DNA of 64,000 nt from Eleginops maclovinus (GCF_036324505.1 NC_086370.1:21173790-21237789); one strand, 5' to 3'. Shown: positions 1 through 16,661, counted from the first letter of the stretch. Notes: generated by a model not told the origin, from the letters alone. A program made the numbers and translations.

Positions 1-17
1 TATAAAGGAGAGAGCAA

Positions 18-18
<1 letters not shown>

Positions 19-85
<67 letters not shown>

Positions 86-93
86 ATGTGTGT

Positions 94-133
<40 letters not shown>
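19..133. repeat. (TG)n microsatellite, interrupted
   Basis: Alternating TG over about 115 bp, interrupted by a CATG and a GGG near positions 84-96. Open frames here are Cys-Val translations of the repeat and not genes. Confidence 0.97.
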
Positions 134-135
<2 letters not shown>

Positions 136-263
136 GGAACATGTGCAACATCAACCCTCGACTTTAGCTGCAGTCAGACCTCATGTCAGGAAAATCATGC
201 CCTCAGGCTAAAACTGTCACAGTCACCTTCAGCCACGCAATCTGGCATTTCTTCTCACTGTAG

Positions 264-1694
<1,431 letters not shown>

Positions 1695-1880
1695 TGTCAT
1701 AACACATGGTGTTATGTGGGTGTGATATTGGTGTAACAATGAGGTGTATTAATGTGTAATATGGATGAAGTAAAGGGGAAATAGGGGTGTAATAAGCTGT
1801 TACTTGCTTGTAATATGGGTATAATAACCGTGTAATATGGAAGTAACGTAATGACGGTGTAACTGGGGTGTAAGAGGGTG
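1695..1880. repeat. Degenerate tandem repeat, GTGTAATATGG-like
   Basis: At least ten imperfect copies of a GGTGTAATAnGG-like word, spaced 10-20 bp apart, run through this segment (for example GTGTAATATGG at about 1756 and 1830, and GGTGTAATAAG near 1784). Unit length is irregular, so this is an old decayed minisatellite or cryptic repeat. Confidence 0.6.
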
Positions 1881-3244
1881 TCTTGATTTGTAACATGCCT
1901 TCTGCTTGAGAATTTATTCATAGTATTTATTTTCATTTTTTCTTTTGTTTGTTTTGTTTTTTAATTACCACGCTCGTGTTCATAAAAAAAGACCTTATAA
2001 CTTTGTAATATGGTTGCAATGAATAAAATAGCAATCAATTAATTTCCCCAAATATAAATATACATGAACTCTAGGAAACACTTCAAAAGTAGTGGTAAAA
2101 AATGAATAATAAATATCTTTTACTTGACATTTCGATCGTGGATTAAGGCTTCATAATATGCCATTGTGCACAAAAATCCCTTTGGCCCAAATATGACACA
2201 GTGATATAATGATTGGACATATTTGGTATTTTTTGAGAAGTAAAGCTCATGAGAGATGTCAATGGTCAGAAAATAACAACTAAAATGTAGAATATATATT
2301 TTTATAAAGTCGTTTTTTCTTAGTAATTCCATTCAATTGTAAAATGGAGTTCATATTCTATTCGTTGGCAACAGCAAATAAAGTTTTGAGAGGCATCGTG
2401 CCTTCTGTTTACTGAACGTAACAGCAACATGTACAATGTGGTAGTCTGTTTACTGTTGTGTTTTGATCCATTGTCACTAATTCCCAGAAAATGAGATGCT
2501 ACTATGTCAGTACTTAGTCTGGCAGCTTAAAATCAGGTTGTGTTGCTTTTACCATCCAACTGAGACCACATGTGTTTAACCGACCTGTAATTTCAGTCAC
2601 CAAACTCCATGTACAATTTAACTTACCTCTTCCTCAATCCCTCAAAAAACTGCCACTGCAGACACATGCCTTTTTTTGCAGCATATCGAATCATAAAAAA
2701 TGTAGGAAACCCAAACTCTGGGACATTGTTTATTCACAGAGCTGTGCCTCCAGGTTATCACAAAGGCAGCATGCTAGGTGTTTGACGTTATGTCTGGCTG
2801 CATATTCGGGATGCACAGACTTGAGAGGAAGGCGAGAACGAGCGGTACAGAGAGGGAGGGAAAAGACAAAAACAAGAGGGAAATTGGAAAATGCCGGTTG
2901 TTTGTGGTTCAGTTCTCCGGCGGGAATACATCAATATCACATGGACTGCACATCAGCAGGGAGACAAAGGTCATCGTTTGAGGGGGGGCAAAAACAGAAA
3001 GCATGCAGGACATAGAAGATAGGCTGTATAGCTCGGTGGTGTTTCCAGTTTGCTGCTTTATGTCAGAGGGAAGGGAGGTGTCACTGATGTACTGTGGCTT
3101 CTTCACATCTCACTGGTTGAGGTTATTATTGCCCATTAACACTCGACACTGACACTGGTTATAGACGGGGAAACTATTATTTTGCAGAAGCAGTTTTTGT
3201 ATTTCTTCAACCTGTAATTGTTTTGATATGTGCAGTTATGGTTA
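1881..3244. other. Non-genic stretch, nothing recognised
   Basis: AT-rich unique-looking DNA. A 147-codon open frame at 2572-3015 has no recognisable domain, and its composition does not differ from its surroundings. I do not treat it as a gene. Confidence 0.4.
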
Positions 3245-3467
3245 TGTAGCACCCATAAGGTTAATCATCTACCTGCACATACATGTTTGTGCCACTAGGG
3301 GGTACGTCATGGTTGTATCAATGATGGTTTATTCTATTTATGAAAAGAAGAAGTGTCGTGTGCTGCTGCTGTAGATCCCGACAGCTTGCATATGTGTCTG
3401 TTCGCTAGTTAATAAATGGATGGGTTTCCTACATGTATAATGCCCTTGGAGTCTGAGTGGTGTGACA
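3245..3467 (+). mobile_element. Candidate solo LTR (223 bp)
   Basis: The segment begins TGTAGCACCC and ends GTGGTGTGACA, giving the TG...CA termini of LTR retroelements. It is flanked on both sides by the four bases GTTA, a possible target-site duplication. Inside are a TATA-like A/T run near 3330-3345 and an AATAAA polyadenylation signal near 3411. No internal retroelement coding region adjoins it, so it would be a solo LTR left by recombination. The short duplication could be chance. Confirmation needs other copies in the genome. Confidence 0.4.
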
Positions 3468-4598
3468 GTTACAAGAAGTCAAACTCACGGTCCTAAAGGT
3501 GGGATGCACCAGAGGTTAGACCTAGCCCCTTATTAGGCTATATTGCAGCGATGTGTTTGTGTTACTATATTTTCAAGTGAGTAAAAGTCACTATATGCGT
3601 ATACAGATGTGTAATGAACGATGAATGAAACTATCAGTGATGCAGATATGAGATTTATATCATATTTTTATCGTGGTTAAATAATGAGTGCTGTGTAAAG
3701 CAGTGCTTTCCCTAAACGAACCACCTGTAGCTAAATACAGATGTGTATTTGTGCTTAATATCGTCAGTCCGTGTGTTTTGCGTGCGTAGAATTTTTGATA
3801 TTTTATTTTCAATGTTTGTAGTCTTCTGTTTTTCCTAATGTATGTTAGTATGTTAGGTAGAAATGCTATTAAAACATGAACCCTGTGCTGCATAATCAAG
3901 TAATATCATAAAGCCATCAGCATATGTAGGCTACAGGGATGTCCCATGTTAAAGAGACCATAAGAACAAAAGAAGAAACAAGGGGAATCACAGAGATGAA
4001 TTCAAACCCCACAGTGAAAGGTAGCCTACAAGACTTCTTCTATGCAGCCCCAACAACAGCCTCTGATTCATCACAAGACTTCATGCACTGCTTCATGGGT
4101 CTTTATGTAACTCCAAGAACATCTAAATGTACCTCCAACATGGATAAATGTTGATAAAAGACATCCATTGTTTGTTTACGTATACACGCTTCTTGAAATC
4201 TAAAAAAACCACCATAAAATAATTCTGGAATAGATTACAAATCGCCTGAAAATGGTACAAACAAGCGTGAACGTGCGTGATGAACGTGTGGCGTTGGGCT
4301 GTATCGTGCATTTGAAAGTGAAACTTAAGCTCGCTTCGTGCGTCGACCTCAGAGGGAATGATGGGAAGAATGTGCATGAATGTTAAAAAGCATGCATCGT
4401 TTATTAGACCTAGCCGACAGCTACGATGCAGGGATGTGTTTCTGTTGATACGAAACGAAGAAAAAGGAATTCATTTAAAATGTATGCACTCCTGGATCTT
4501 CCTTTTTGTGTCCAAGTTTGCAACAGTTGGCTTATTTCATATATGTGGCATTAACATCTAGTTTCTGCTTCGATTTTTGCTCTCCTTTCTGTCTTCAG
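3468..4598. other. Non-genic stretch, nothing recognised
   Basis: Unique-looking DNA with only chance open frames of 60-85 codons, none resembling a protein family I know. Confidence 0.4.
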
Positions 4599-4621
4599 CA
4601 GGAAAAAGCTGCTCTGACAAG
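4599..4621 (+). other. Candidate 23-nt microexon
   Basis: A strong acceptor (pyrimidine-rich GCTCTCCTTTCTGTCTTCAG ending at 4598) precedes 23 nt, followed by a strong donor GTAAGG at 4622. The acceptor is of the NAGNAG type (CAGCAG), so the exon could also be 20 nt from 4602. Read from its first base it encodes QEKAALT plus two bases. No neighbouring coding exon was found, so its gene is unknown. Such signal pairs also arise by chance in DNA of this length. Confidence 0.22.
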
Positions 4622-5144
4622 GTAAGGAAAATAATTAGACGGAGCAAACAGTCTGCTCGAATGTGCGAGCGCCAGAGAGCTAGAGCACAGTAGGTGTGGA
4701 CAGTTTAACAAGGGGCAAAAAAGATGATTTTCTTGGGGGTCAGTGAAGCGTTGAAAACATGCTCTGAGGGTGGTGAGACTCGACCTCTATTCCTCTCCAA
4801 TTCGACTGGATGCTGTGTCGAAGCCGTGTTTAAAGGTCATATCTCAGCATCCGAGGCCTCCGTGACCACAGTGTGATGGAGAAGAGCAGAACAGGAGGAA
4901 AGGACAAAGAGAAAACACAGAAAGAGTTTTAATATAGTGTAATAACAGGGGAAATTCCAACAGTTCACATCTTGTGTCTCACGGTTAATTGGCGATAAAC
5001 TGTGGAATTCTTTACCAAATTATTCAAACGGCTCTGTGAACATCTTAAGGTTTAAGAAAAAAGGTACAAAGATGGCAAATGGAGACGCAGTTACTGCATT
5101 TAGTGAGGCAATGATTCCATATGTTTCATGATCTGAAAGAGCGT
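4622..5144. other. Non-genic stretch, nothing recognised
   Basis: No repeat or open frame of note. It is moderately GC-rich around 4760-4890, without recognisable motifs. Confidence 0.4.
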
Positions 5145-5760
5145 TCTCCCCCCCTCATGTCTGTGTGTTCCCCCCTGATTGTGTTCACCTGACGCCCCTT
5201 TGTGTGTCGGCCCTCCCCAGCGGTGTCTTTGTGAATACGTCTGCATTTATTTAAGTTCTGGTTTCCTTCCATCTTAGTTCGTTGGATCCTTGTTTGCAGT
5301 GGGAAGTAACTAAGTACATTTACTAAAGTAGTGTACTTAAGTACTATTTTTGGGATACTTGTTATGTACTTTTTACCCCACCACTTGTATTCAACACTAA
5401 TAGTTACCAGCTACTGTTTACTTATAAAACTTTCTATATGACATAATGGAGTACGTTACTACTGCTATCTTTCCAGAAAAAGTCAAACACCGCTTACAAA
5501 ATAATACATTTCAATGCTCTTAAATGTACTTGTATGCAATTAAAAGAAAGACTCATATAATATTCTATAATAATACTTTGAAAAACAGCCATGCTGCATA
5601 TCCATACTTTTACTCCTGTACTTCTACTTAAGTAACATGTTGAATTCAGACCAAAGTAGTTCTACACAACCTAAGTAGTTCTTCCACCATCTTCTGTTTG
5701 CAGAGAGCTTTGTTCTGTGCGTTTAGCCTTGCCATGCTCTGCCCGTAAACCCAACATTAA
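5145..5760 (+). mobile_element. Older LTR-like repeat interrupted by a MITE
   Basis: The text on either side of the MITE at 5300-5694 reads as one continuous older repeat. Left arm 5145-5299 has the C-rich style I associate with fish Gypsy-type LTRs (GATTGTGTTCACCTG, ATTTATTTAAG TATA-like). Right arm is 5695-5760 (GAGAGCTTTGTTCTG). Class assignment is from memory and weak; the interruption itself is clearer. Confidence 0.35.
5300..5694 (+). mobile_element. hAT-like MITE, ~395 bp, no array
   Basis: The element starts GTGGGAAGTAACTAAGTAC and ends with the inverted counterpart CTAAGTAGTTCTTCCACCA. It is flanked by the 9-bp direct repeat TGTTTGCAG (5291-5299 and 5695-5703), close to the 8-bp duplication typical of hAT transposons. 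The interior is AT-rich with no coding capacity. Its ends resemble those of the elements at 22565-23494 and 47341-48760 (AAGTAC-rich termini, GGTGGAAGAA end), but the interior differs and there is no tandem expansion. Confidence 0.72.
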
Positions 5761-5996
5761 GGGTTTTTTGTGCACGTCCTGCATTGGGGTTCACCTTCAC
5801 TGCTCTCATATGCCCCTCCTCTGTGGTAACTACTGACTGCTGCGACCGTGTCTTTCAAAGTGTTCCCTCCACAGGCAAAGTCGTGCACACACTGCAACTT
5901 CCTCCTGAGCGTCTCCCTCTCTTTAATCCATCCATCCATCTTTTCCCAGCTGTATTCCTCCCTGTGACCTTGCCACAACACACAACCTGTCAGCTG

Positions 5997-5998
<2 letters not shown>

Positions 5999-6047
<49 letters not shown>
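5999..6047. repeat. (CT)n microsatellite
   Basis: A pure CT run of about 49 bp. On its minus strand it reads as Arg-Glu repeats, which explains the 134-codon open frame across it. Confidence 0.97.
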
Positions 6048-6055
<8 letters not shown>

Positions 6056-6317
6056 ACACACACTCACAGATACATACGTGTCCTATACTGTATATGCACA
6101 CACAGCACAGCAGATGAACACATGCATAAAGGACACACACACACACACGCTCTCTCCTCACACACTGACCTGATCATGAGTCCCTCAGGATGACGGAGTG
6201 TTCCTGTTTGTCTTTCGCACTGTTGAGCTCTCTTCAACTGAAAAGAAAACAGAGTAGGGGGGGGGGTGTTGTTGATTGAGAGGTTGATGGGTTTATTACC
6301 GTCTCCTCAAAGCACTC

Positions 6318-6720
6318 AGTTGTGGTACTGTAGGTGAGTGCTAGTACAAGATTGTTTTTGTGGCCTGCTGTTTAAAGAAGGAGGGGAGGTTTTTGGTTTT
6401 ATCTCATGTCCAATATGTTGGAAAATCCAAGATTACTCTTAAGCTTTTGCAGAGTTTTACAAGGGCAGCATATCAAGGTCATTCTGGCTTATAGGGTATG
6501 GCATAGTTTTGAGCACAACAGTTCAAAGATACCATTACAGCTTCAAGGTTAGGTATTGTGCTGTAGGTTAATGCTAGAACAAGACGGGTATGCTTTGTGG
6601 TAGACGGGTGATGTTCTTTGTTTCATTTCATGTACATTTTGCTGGCTCGGGGAGCAAAACATCCATAGATTACTCTAAAGATTTGGTTTTAAAAGGATTT
6701 ATTATGAGATAATAACAGAT
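6318..6720 (+). repeat. Diverged tandem duplication, ~235-bp spacing
   Basis: Two blocks share an ordered series of words. GTACTGTAGGTGAGTGCTAG near 6323 matches GTGCTGTAGGTTAATGCTAG near 6559. The series TCTCATGT, TGTTGGAAAA, GATTACTCTTAAG matches TTTCATGT, TTGCTGGCTC, GATTACTCTAAAG downstream. The copies are clearly related but heavily mutated, so this is an old local duplication of unknown origin. Confidence 0.5.
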
Positions 6721-7083
6721 TAACAAGTCAGTTTTGCCTAAAGGTTACTAATTATAGATCACTTTTGAAAGATGATTGCATGAACAACGTTTTTAGTTCA
6801 TTATTGCACAATTTTCTGTTTTATTTAAGGTCTAATTAGCTTGTTTGGTGAGAGAAATAACTGAAAATGTCTCTCGATCCGACTTATTTACAAGATTGTA
6901 AATGTATGTAAAGCGTCTGCTCAGTGTTGCATTGACAGAATACAGAGTCACTTTGAAAAGCGTCTGGTTTTTTACTTCCTGTCTTTGTGTTATTGCCCGC
7001 TGTCATACACGATGTTTTCTGAACATGTTATTTTCCAAATTTGTTCCCAAATAAACTCTGTCCACTCACGCAGTGCTTTTAAG

Positions 7084-7121
7084 ACACACACACACCCACA
7101 CACACACACACACACACACGG
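7084..7121. repeat. (AC)n microsatellite
   Basis: A 38-bp AC run with a single CC interruption. Confidence 0.95.
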
Positions 7122-9674
7122 CAACACAGTGAGTTAGAAAATAAAGCAGCAGTTACCTGCATAACACATTTGCTCCCAAAGACCGTTGCCAAGACAAAGT
7201 TAAAGTTATAAAGGTCTTTAATTATGTGTCCTGACCTTTAAGAGTTGAAACACACACTGGTCCAATTAACATTTATCATTATGACTTTAGAACTATTATT
7301 ATTATTATCCATGCCCTGGGTTTTCGGAGTAGACTTTATCTCTCTTTCTAAAATGAGTTAATCAGTTTTCAGGAGGGTGTATCGCTGCTCTGTCGTTGTG
7401 AAGATGCACTTGTGCTGCTGGTTAACAATGAGTGTAATAATGAGGCAACCTGTGTGAAACCTCAGCGCACAGCGTTAACTCGGCTTCAGCCATCAGTCGT
7501 CTAACCTGAGGCGATGCCTTTCAACTTCCTCAGAGGTGAATTCTTACATAATCCTCCCTGCAGCAGAATCCAGCAGTCCCCATTACGGTCACAGTGATCA
7601 AGAGGAACCAGACAAGAACTGGATCATGCGTTGCTCCGCAGTCATGCATGTTCGTGCAAAGCCTTGATGCTGTTTTGATATTTCTATACACCATTTGGTT
7701 GTTTGTGTCCCTACCTGTGCCATGGTTTTATACAGTACATCTGTCTACTCGTCCACCACGACATTGGATGCAGATTTGTGCGAACAACCTCTGTCTCCCG
7801 ATGTTGAATTGTAAATCTTTCGGTGATCCCTGAAGTCTTTTTTCTAATGCAAAGATTAGGACTAACACAGCAGCCAGTGACGAGCCCACATAACTGATGC
7901 TCGCTCTTCCAACTCGTTAGTTAGTGCAAGCAACAAAACTTTTGAAACTAAGGCAAAATAAAAAGGATTCAACAACAAAGTCACTGACATCTTTGTCCAG
8001 AGATAGCTGACTGAACTAAAGGTAAGACCATGCTCTACATGTGTTTATTTTAGTGTAAAGATACAAATAATGGAACAGAATTCTCCTTTTAAGCGTGAAT
8101 TGAATGCTTACCTTACCTGTTAACCTATGCATGTTTTTTGATGAATGCTGATGTGAATTTTGAAACATACGGTCGACTAAGCAACAGGCTAGTCATTGTG
8201 CGAGCTCTCAATCGACTGGTGGATCTAAGCTAGCTCTATGAGGTTCATATGTGTGTAAACCTGGCTCTGACTGACTAAGCTGTGCCCCCCCCCATCCATT
8301 GACTTCGCCGCATGTCACTAACACCCAGGAGAGCTCCGTTTGGATACCGTTCGAAACCAAAAGCTACGTTTTGTTTTGCTGTCGGTGTTAAGTCATGTGA
8401 CACGAAGTCATTTTGTTTTATATTTTGTTAAACTAACCGAGTCGTTTTGTTGCCAGGAGTTTGGAAGACTGACTTTCCTCAAATGTACGGGTCTCGTCTC
8501 TGTGTTTCTGTACTGATGACGGTGTGCACAGTGTTTAGGAACAGGATGCAAACATTTTATCTGGCTAGAGCCGATCATCCACCCACTTAAGTTTCACAGT
8601 GCCCTCCTTCTGTCCATACATAAATACCTTTCTCTCACTTGCCCACAATGACACCTTTTCTCCCACCGGCCCATCCATCCCTATCATGTTATGTGTGAAG
8701 TGGGAAAAAACTGAGCTAAAAAAGAATCAGCTCGAAGAATTAATTGAATAAACATATTTAAAACTTAATTGATCATTTTTGGTAAATTTCCTCAATCCAC
8801 TAGATTTATTCAGAATCCTAAAAACATCCCATAAAAGTTCAGAAGTTCCACCTAAAGATCCTTCAATGTACATAACTAGACCGTTATGAGCTCTGTGTAG
8901 GAATTCTAAAGCTTTTTAAATGAATAGCTGAAGTTTTTGGTTAAAAGTTGTGTATTTAACGAATATAAAAGCCTTTTCCTGCATTGTCTGTTGGCACAGC
9001 CTTTGTCTGTTAAGCTGTCATTCAGTCTTGAAAAGTTCTTCTGAAGTAATATAAATGAAACAACAGCTGCAGCTTGAAAAAGGCAGCAAAGTACAAGGAA
9101 AAACGGAATTAAATTGTTGCTCGTGTTTGACATTTCCAACTCTTTTATACCCAGGAATAGCGCTGTGACCTTGTTAAATTGAAGATAATAATTAGATTTC
9201 ACTGCCTGGCTCTCCTAAAAACCTCACACAGACTCGCAGGATCTTGAGGTCGGCTTTATTTAAACTCCCAAGACATTAACAGACTCTCCGTCAGAATTAC
9301 TCTCGTTGCCTCCGTGGGTACACTGCGAACACTAACTGTGATTTTAAGTCGGGCTTATTTCAGTTATTCCCTTATCTCTCAAACCCTTCTCTATGGCTTT
9401 GTGTTTCTGTCTTAATATAACATACTTTATAAGTTTATACTTCTCCTATATCTGTGGCAGTTTTTTCAAACACAAGAAACCTTGCATCCTGTTAAATCTA
9501 ATAGTCTAAGTTTCATATGAAAGATAATATTTTTCATTAATCTACAATTATTTTCTCTTTCATGTCTATATGAAGACGTTTTCCCGTTTTTACGACATCA
9601 AATATCTCTGTAAAGCCCACTGGTGAATTTCAAAATGGCAGTTGAAATGAGACGACTAAACGTCATCATGTCCA
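7122..9674. other. Non-genic stretch; possible old repeat at 8160-8460
   Basis: No gene seen. Around 8160-8460 there are repeat-like phrases (GGTCGACTAAGCAACAGGC, CATGTCACTAACACC). There is also one AGTCATGTGAC word (8392-8402), the motif found in every intact unit of the 72-bp minisatellite downstream, but the rest of the unit is absent. Confidence 0.35.
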
Positions 9675-10330
9675 ACGTTAGCCGCATTTAGCTTAGCGGT
9701 AGTGACGTGAAGTCATGTGACCGTGCTGTAGTTCCTTTATAGCCCAACATAAGCCTCCTTTAGTTTAGGCGTGGTGACGTGAAGTCATGTGACCGTGCTG
9801 TAGTTCCTTTATAGCCCAACATTATCCGCCTTTAGCTTAGCAGTGGTGACGTGAAGTCATGTGACCGTGCTGTAGTTCCTTTATAGCCCAACATTAGCCG
9901 CCTTTAGCTTAGCAGTGGTGACGTGAAGTCATGTGACCGTGCTGTAGTTCCTTTATAGCCCAACATTAGCCTCCTTTAGCTTAGCGGTGGTGACGTGAAG
10001 TCATGTGACCGTGCTGTAGTTCCTTTATAGCCCAACATTAGCCGCCTTTAGCTTAGCGGTGGTGACGTGAAGTCATGTGACCGTGCTGTAGTTCCTTTAT
10101 AGCTCAACATTAGCCGCCTTTAGCTTAGCGGTGGTGACGTGAAGTCATATGACCGTGCTGTAGTTCTTTTATAGCCCAACATTCGCCGCCTTTAGCTTAG
10201 CGGTGGTGCGGTGAAGTCATGTGACCGTGTTGTAGTTCCTTTATAGCCCAAAATTAGCCACCTTTAGCTTAACGGTGGTGCGGTGAAGTCATGTGACCGT
10301 GCTGTAGTTCCTTTATAGCCCAACATTAGC
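9675..10330 (+). repeat. 72-bp minisatellite, nine copies, array 1
   Basis: Units of exactly 72 bp start (GTGACGTGAAG) at 9702, 9774, 9846, 9918, 9990, 10062, 10134, 10206 and 10278. Identity between units is high, with scattered substitutions. The last two units carry GTGCGGTG in place of GTGACGTG. Each intact unit holds a CRE half site (TGACGT), an E-box in M-box context (AGTCATGTGAC) and a TTTAGCTTAGCGG segment. The same unit appears in reverse at 39497-40280 and once at about 34028-34090. No long open frame runs through it. Confidence 0.97.
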
Positions 10331-10480
10331 TCAAAAAGTGGAGCTAATGTGTGGAGATTCTTCTGCTGAATAAAAACTGTTGGTATCATCTTGAGCACAG
10401 AGCTGATTTTCTGCATTAATCCAAAATGCAATGGACAAATCCCATTACCTTTTTGCAGAAGGAACCAGGGAAATGCCTAC
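10331..10480 (+). mobile_element. Right flank of the element carrying array 1
   Basis: Words here (TGTGGAGATTCTTCTGCTG then AATAAAA, and later TTTTCTGCA, ATCCCATTACC) match in order those downstream of the single unit at 34028-34090. The 72-bp unit is therefore part of a longer dispersed element, and the array is an internal expansion of it. Confidence 0.55.
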
Positions 10481-10772
10481 TTCAGGGTAGATAAGAAAAG
10501 CATGTCATTACTGTGCCACACTTGGTTTAAAAAATCATGAATTGACGTGGTTCACACACAAGACTGGAGAACAATACAGATTTGGCTCCACATGCGCTCA
10601 CTAAAGTCTGCTTTAAGGTGGCTTTAGCTTCACCTTCAGTGACAGCTGACAGCTTCAGAAGAGGCCGTGACCTCGGGAACCTTCTCCAGCTGAGCAGCGC
10701 ACTGACCTTGGTCACTTTGAGACGGTAATTAATTAAACCACACGACTCCTGACTTCCAGCCCTGCCTCTTCA

Positions 10773-10778
10773 GTGTGT

Positions 10779-10830
<52 letters not shown>
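10773..10830. repeat. (TG)n/(AG)n compound microsatellite
   Basis: TG to 10813, with one TA interruption, passing directly into AG to 10830. Confidence 0.95.
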
Positions 10831-10939
10831 CAGAAAGAGGATTATTTGTGTGGGAGAAGTTGTGTGTGAGTTGCATCAGACTGAGTGATATATGAGGATG
10901 TCGAACTACAGCAGGACATCATCCGCCAAGTACGTCTAT

Positions 10940-13637
<2,698 letters not shown>

Positions 13638-13728
13638 CTTGAAATCCAATGCACACACACAAATGGTTTCAATGATGTCAATTGTGCAACCGTGTTAATT
13701 TATCACTGCTGTACACTGGAGGGTGAAT

Positions 13729-13730
<2 letters not shown>

Positions 13731-13762
<32 letters not shown>

Positions 13763-13839
13763 CTGTATTTGCATATAAACAAGCTGGGATTTTTTTTGTA
13801 ATTATGTGAAAGTTTTTGTGCCATCATGCAGGTATTAAA

Positions 13840-13917
<78 letters not shown>
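13731..13917. repeat. Two (TG)n microsatellites
   Basis: TG runs at 13731-13759 and 13843-13917, separated by 83 bp of unique DNA. Both are opposite in phase to the CA tract 100 bp upstream. Confidence 0.96.
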
Positions 13918-13920
<3 letters not shown>

Positions 13921-14519
13921 TGAGTACGAATAGATGTGTGACTACAGGTGATCACTGTTGAGTCACAGAGTTTAATATGCACACACACTGCCATTCTCAG
14001 ACAGCCAATTTAATCCACGTACCCACACAGTCAGTCAGGCATCTGTAATTCATTGAAATTTATGACGGGGAGGATGTTTTTGTTTACAGGTCGCCTTTGT
14101 TCCATCTGTCACTTACTGCAGCTTATCTGAAATGGAAGGAATCAACAAACCAAAGACAAATGGAAAAGGTTTTAAATGCCTTCCCTCTCCAGCGACCGAT
14201 TGGGCCAAAACTGGACTTTAAGTTTGGTGTTTTTTACATCATGACATTATAAAAATGAAAACATATGTCCCAAAAATACCATAACTGCATAATAGATTTG
14301 CAGTTTGCAATCTCATTTCACACTGTTGCTCAACCTGCATGTTGTTATTATTGTATGCATGTAAGTTTGTAGAGGTGTTGACTTTAATTTGGACTTGATA
14401 TGCATTAGGTTTGTCATATTTGTAGGTTAGTTTCTATGGGGTACAGAACATTAAATCAGTGGGACTTTAGGCTGTCCTATGTTGTAAATTATTTATGTTC
14501 ATTTCTCAAGTTATTGACG
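13918..14519. other. Non-genic stretch, nothing recognised
   Basis: AT-rich DNA with no repeat structure or meaningful open frame. Confidence 0.4.
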
Positions 14520-14923
14520 AATTTAACCGACAACCTTTTGGGGTTTTCTCCTTCCTGAAGTGTGTTACACAGGTTTTTGTGCATGTAAATGGTCCGCTAA
14601 GGCTAAAATCCCTGTGATCCTTCCAGAGGGAGTTTCTCTTCCACACACTTGTGCTTCTCTTGGCTAGCGCTCCAACACACTGACGTGATAGGCTAAGGGG
14701 CGGGACATCTCTAAGCGGTTGACCAGTCACAACGGAGCCAGCCAGCTAACCAATCAGAGCAGACTGGGCTCTGGTTTCAGACAGAGGGTGAAAAGAGTTG
14801 CTGCAGCACAGACAGTATGAGAAACATAAAGAGCTTTCTGAACATTAAAGCATGGAGACATGTCCCAGGAGAGACAGAAATACTGATATGAACCTGAAAA
14901 TTAGCATAATATCTCCTCTTTAA
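14520..14923 (+). mobile_element. CCAAT-box MITE, copy 1 (near full length)
   Basis: The right end AGCATAATATCTCCTCTTTAA is the inverted match of the left end seen in copy 2 (TTTAAAGAGGCCCTAATAAG), giving terminal inverted repeats of about 20 bp. The outer TTAA would fit a TTAA-type target site. The interior shares long ordered blocks with copies at 24376, 25805, 36597 and 46011, such as TTTTTGTGCATGTAAATGG, GCTCCAACACA and CCAATCAGAGCAGACTGGGC. No coding capacity, so it would have moved using another element's transposase. The piggyBac-like reading is a guess. Confidence 0.75.
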
Positions 14924-16378
<1,455 letters not shown>

Positions 16379-16384
16379 TCCTTA

Positions 16385-16560
16385 AGTGGGGGTTTGGCAG
16401 ACTGTCAGAGCACAAAACTTGGCAAGACAAATGAGCGGGTCGAGGGTTCGAGCCCCGGGCCGCACACGAGCCTGATAGATTGGGGAAAACGGCTTGAAAA
16501 CGTCCGTGTTATTGATGGTCGCCCACCGGCTCTAAAAATACACTCACCTGAACACACACA
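16385..16560 (+). mobile_element. tRNA-derived SINE-like remnant
   Basis: A perfect T-loop/B-box word GGTTCGAGCCC at 16445-16455 sits inside a potential stem (GGGTCGAGGGTTCGAGCCCC) as in a tRNA T arm. The A-box region upstream is degenerate and no cloverleaf can be drawn. A GC-rich body (GTTATTGATGGTCGCCCACC) follows to about 16540. Most likely a SINE head rather than a functional tRNA gene. Confidence 0.4.
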
Positions 16561-16661
16561 CACCTACAAAACACACAGAAACCTCTTGCTTGCCTCCAAT
16601 GTTCTGAACCTGATGCTGGGATTTCCATTTTTACCTTTCACTTACAGGTTCTGAACCAGGA

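Noticed and set aside
2572..3015. 147-codon open frame, the longest with few simple repeats
   Set aside because: No recognisable domain, no clear splice or promoter signals, and length attainable by chance in 64 kb of six-frame sequence.
5757..6173. Overlapping open frames of 129-134 codons on both strands
   Set aside because: Driven by the CT and CA tracts; the remaining residues have no family signature.
8000..8030. Acceptor-like TTTGTCCAG and donor GGTAAGACC enclosing 21 nt near 8001-8021
   Set aside because: Weak pyrimidine tract, and all three frames contain a stop within the 21 nt.
16385..16475. Functional tRNA gene
   Set aside because: A good T-arm word is present but no acceptor, D or anticodon stems can be drawn; better explained as a SINE head.
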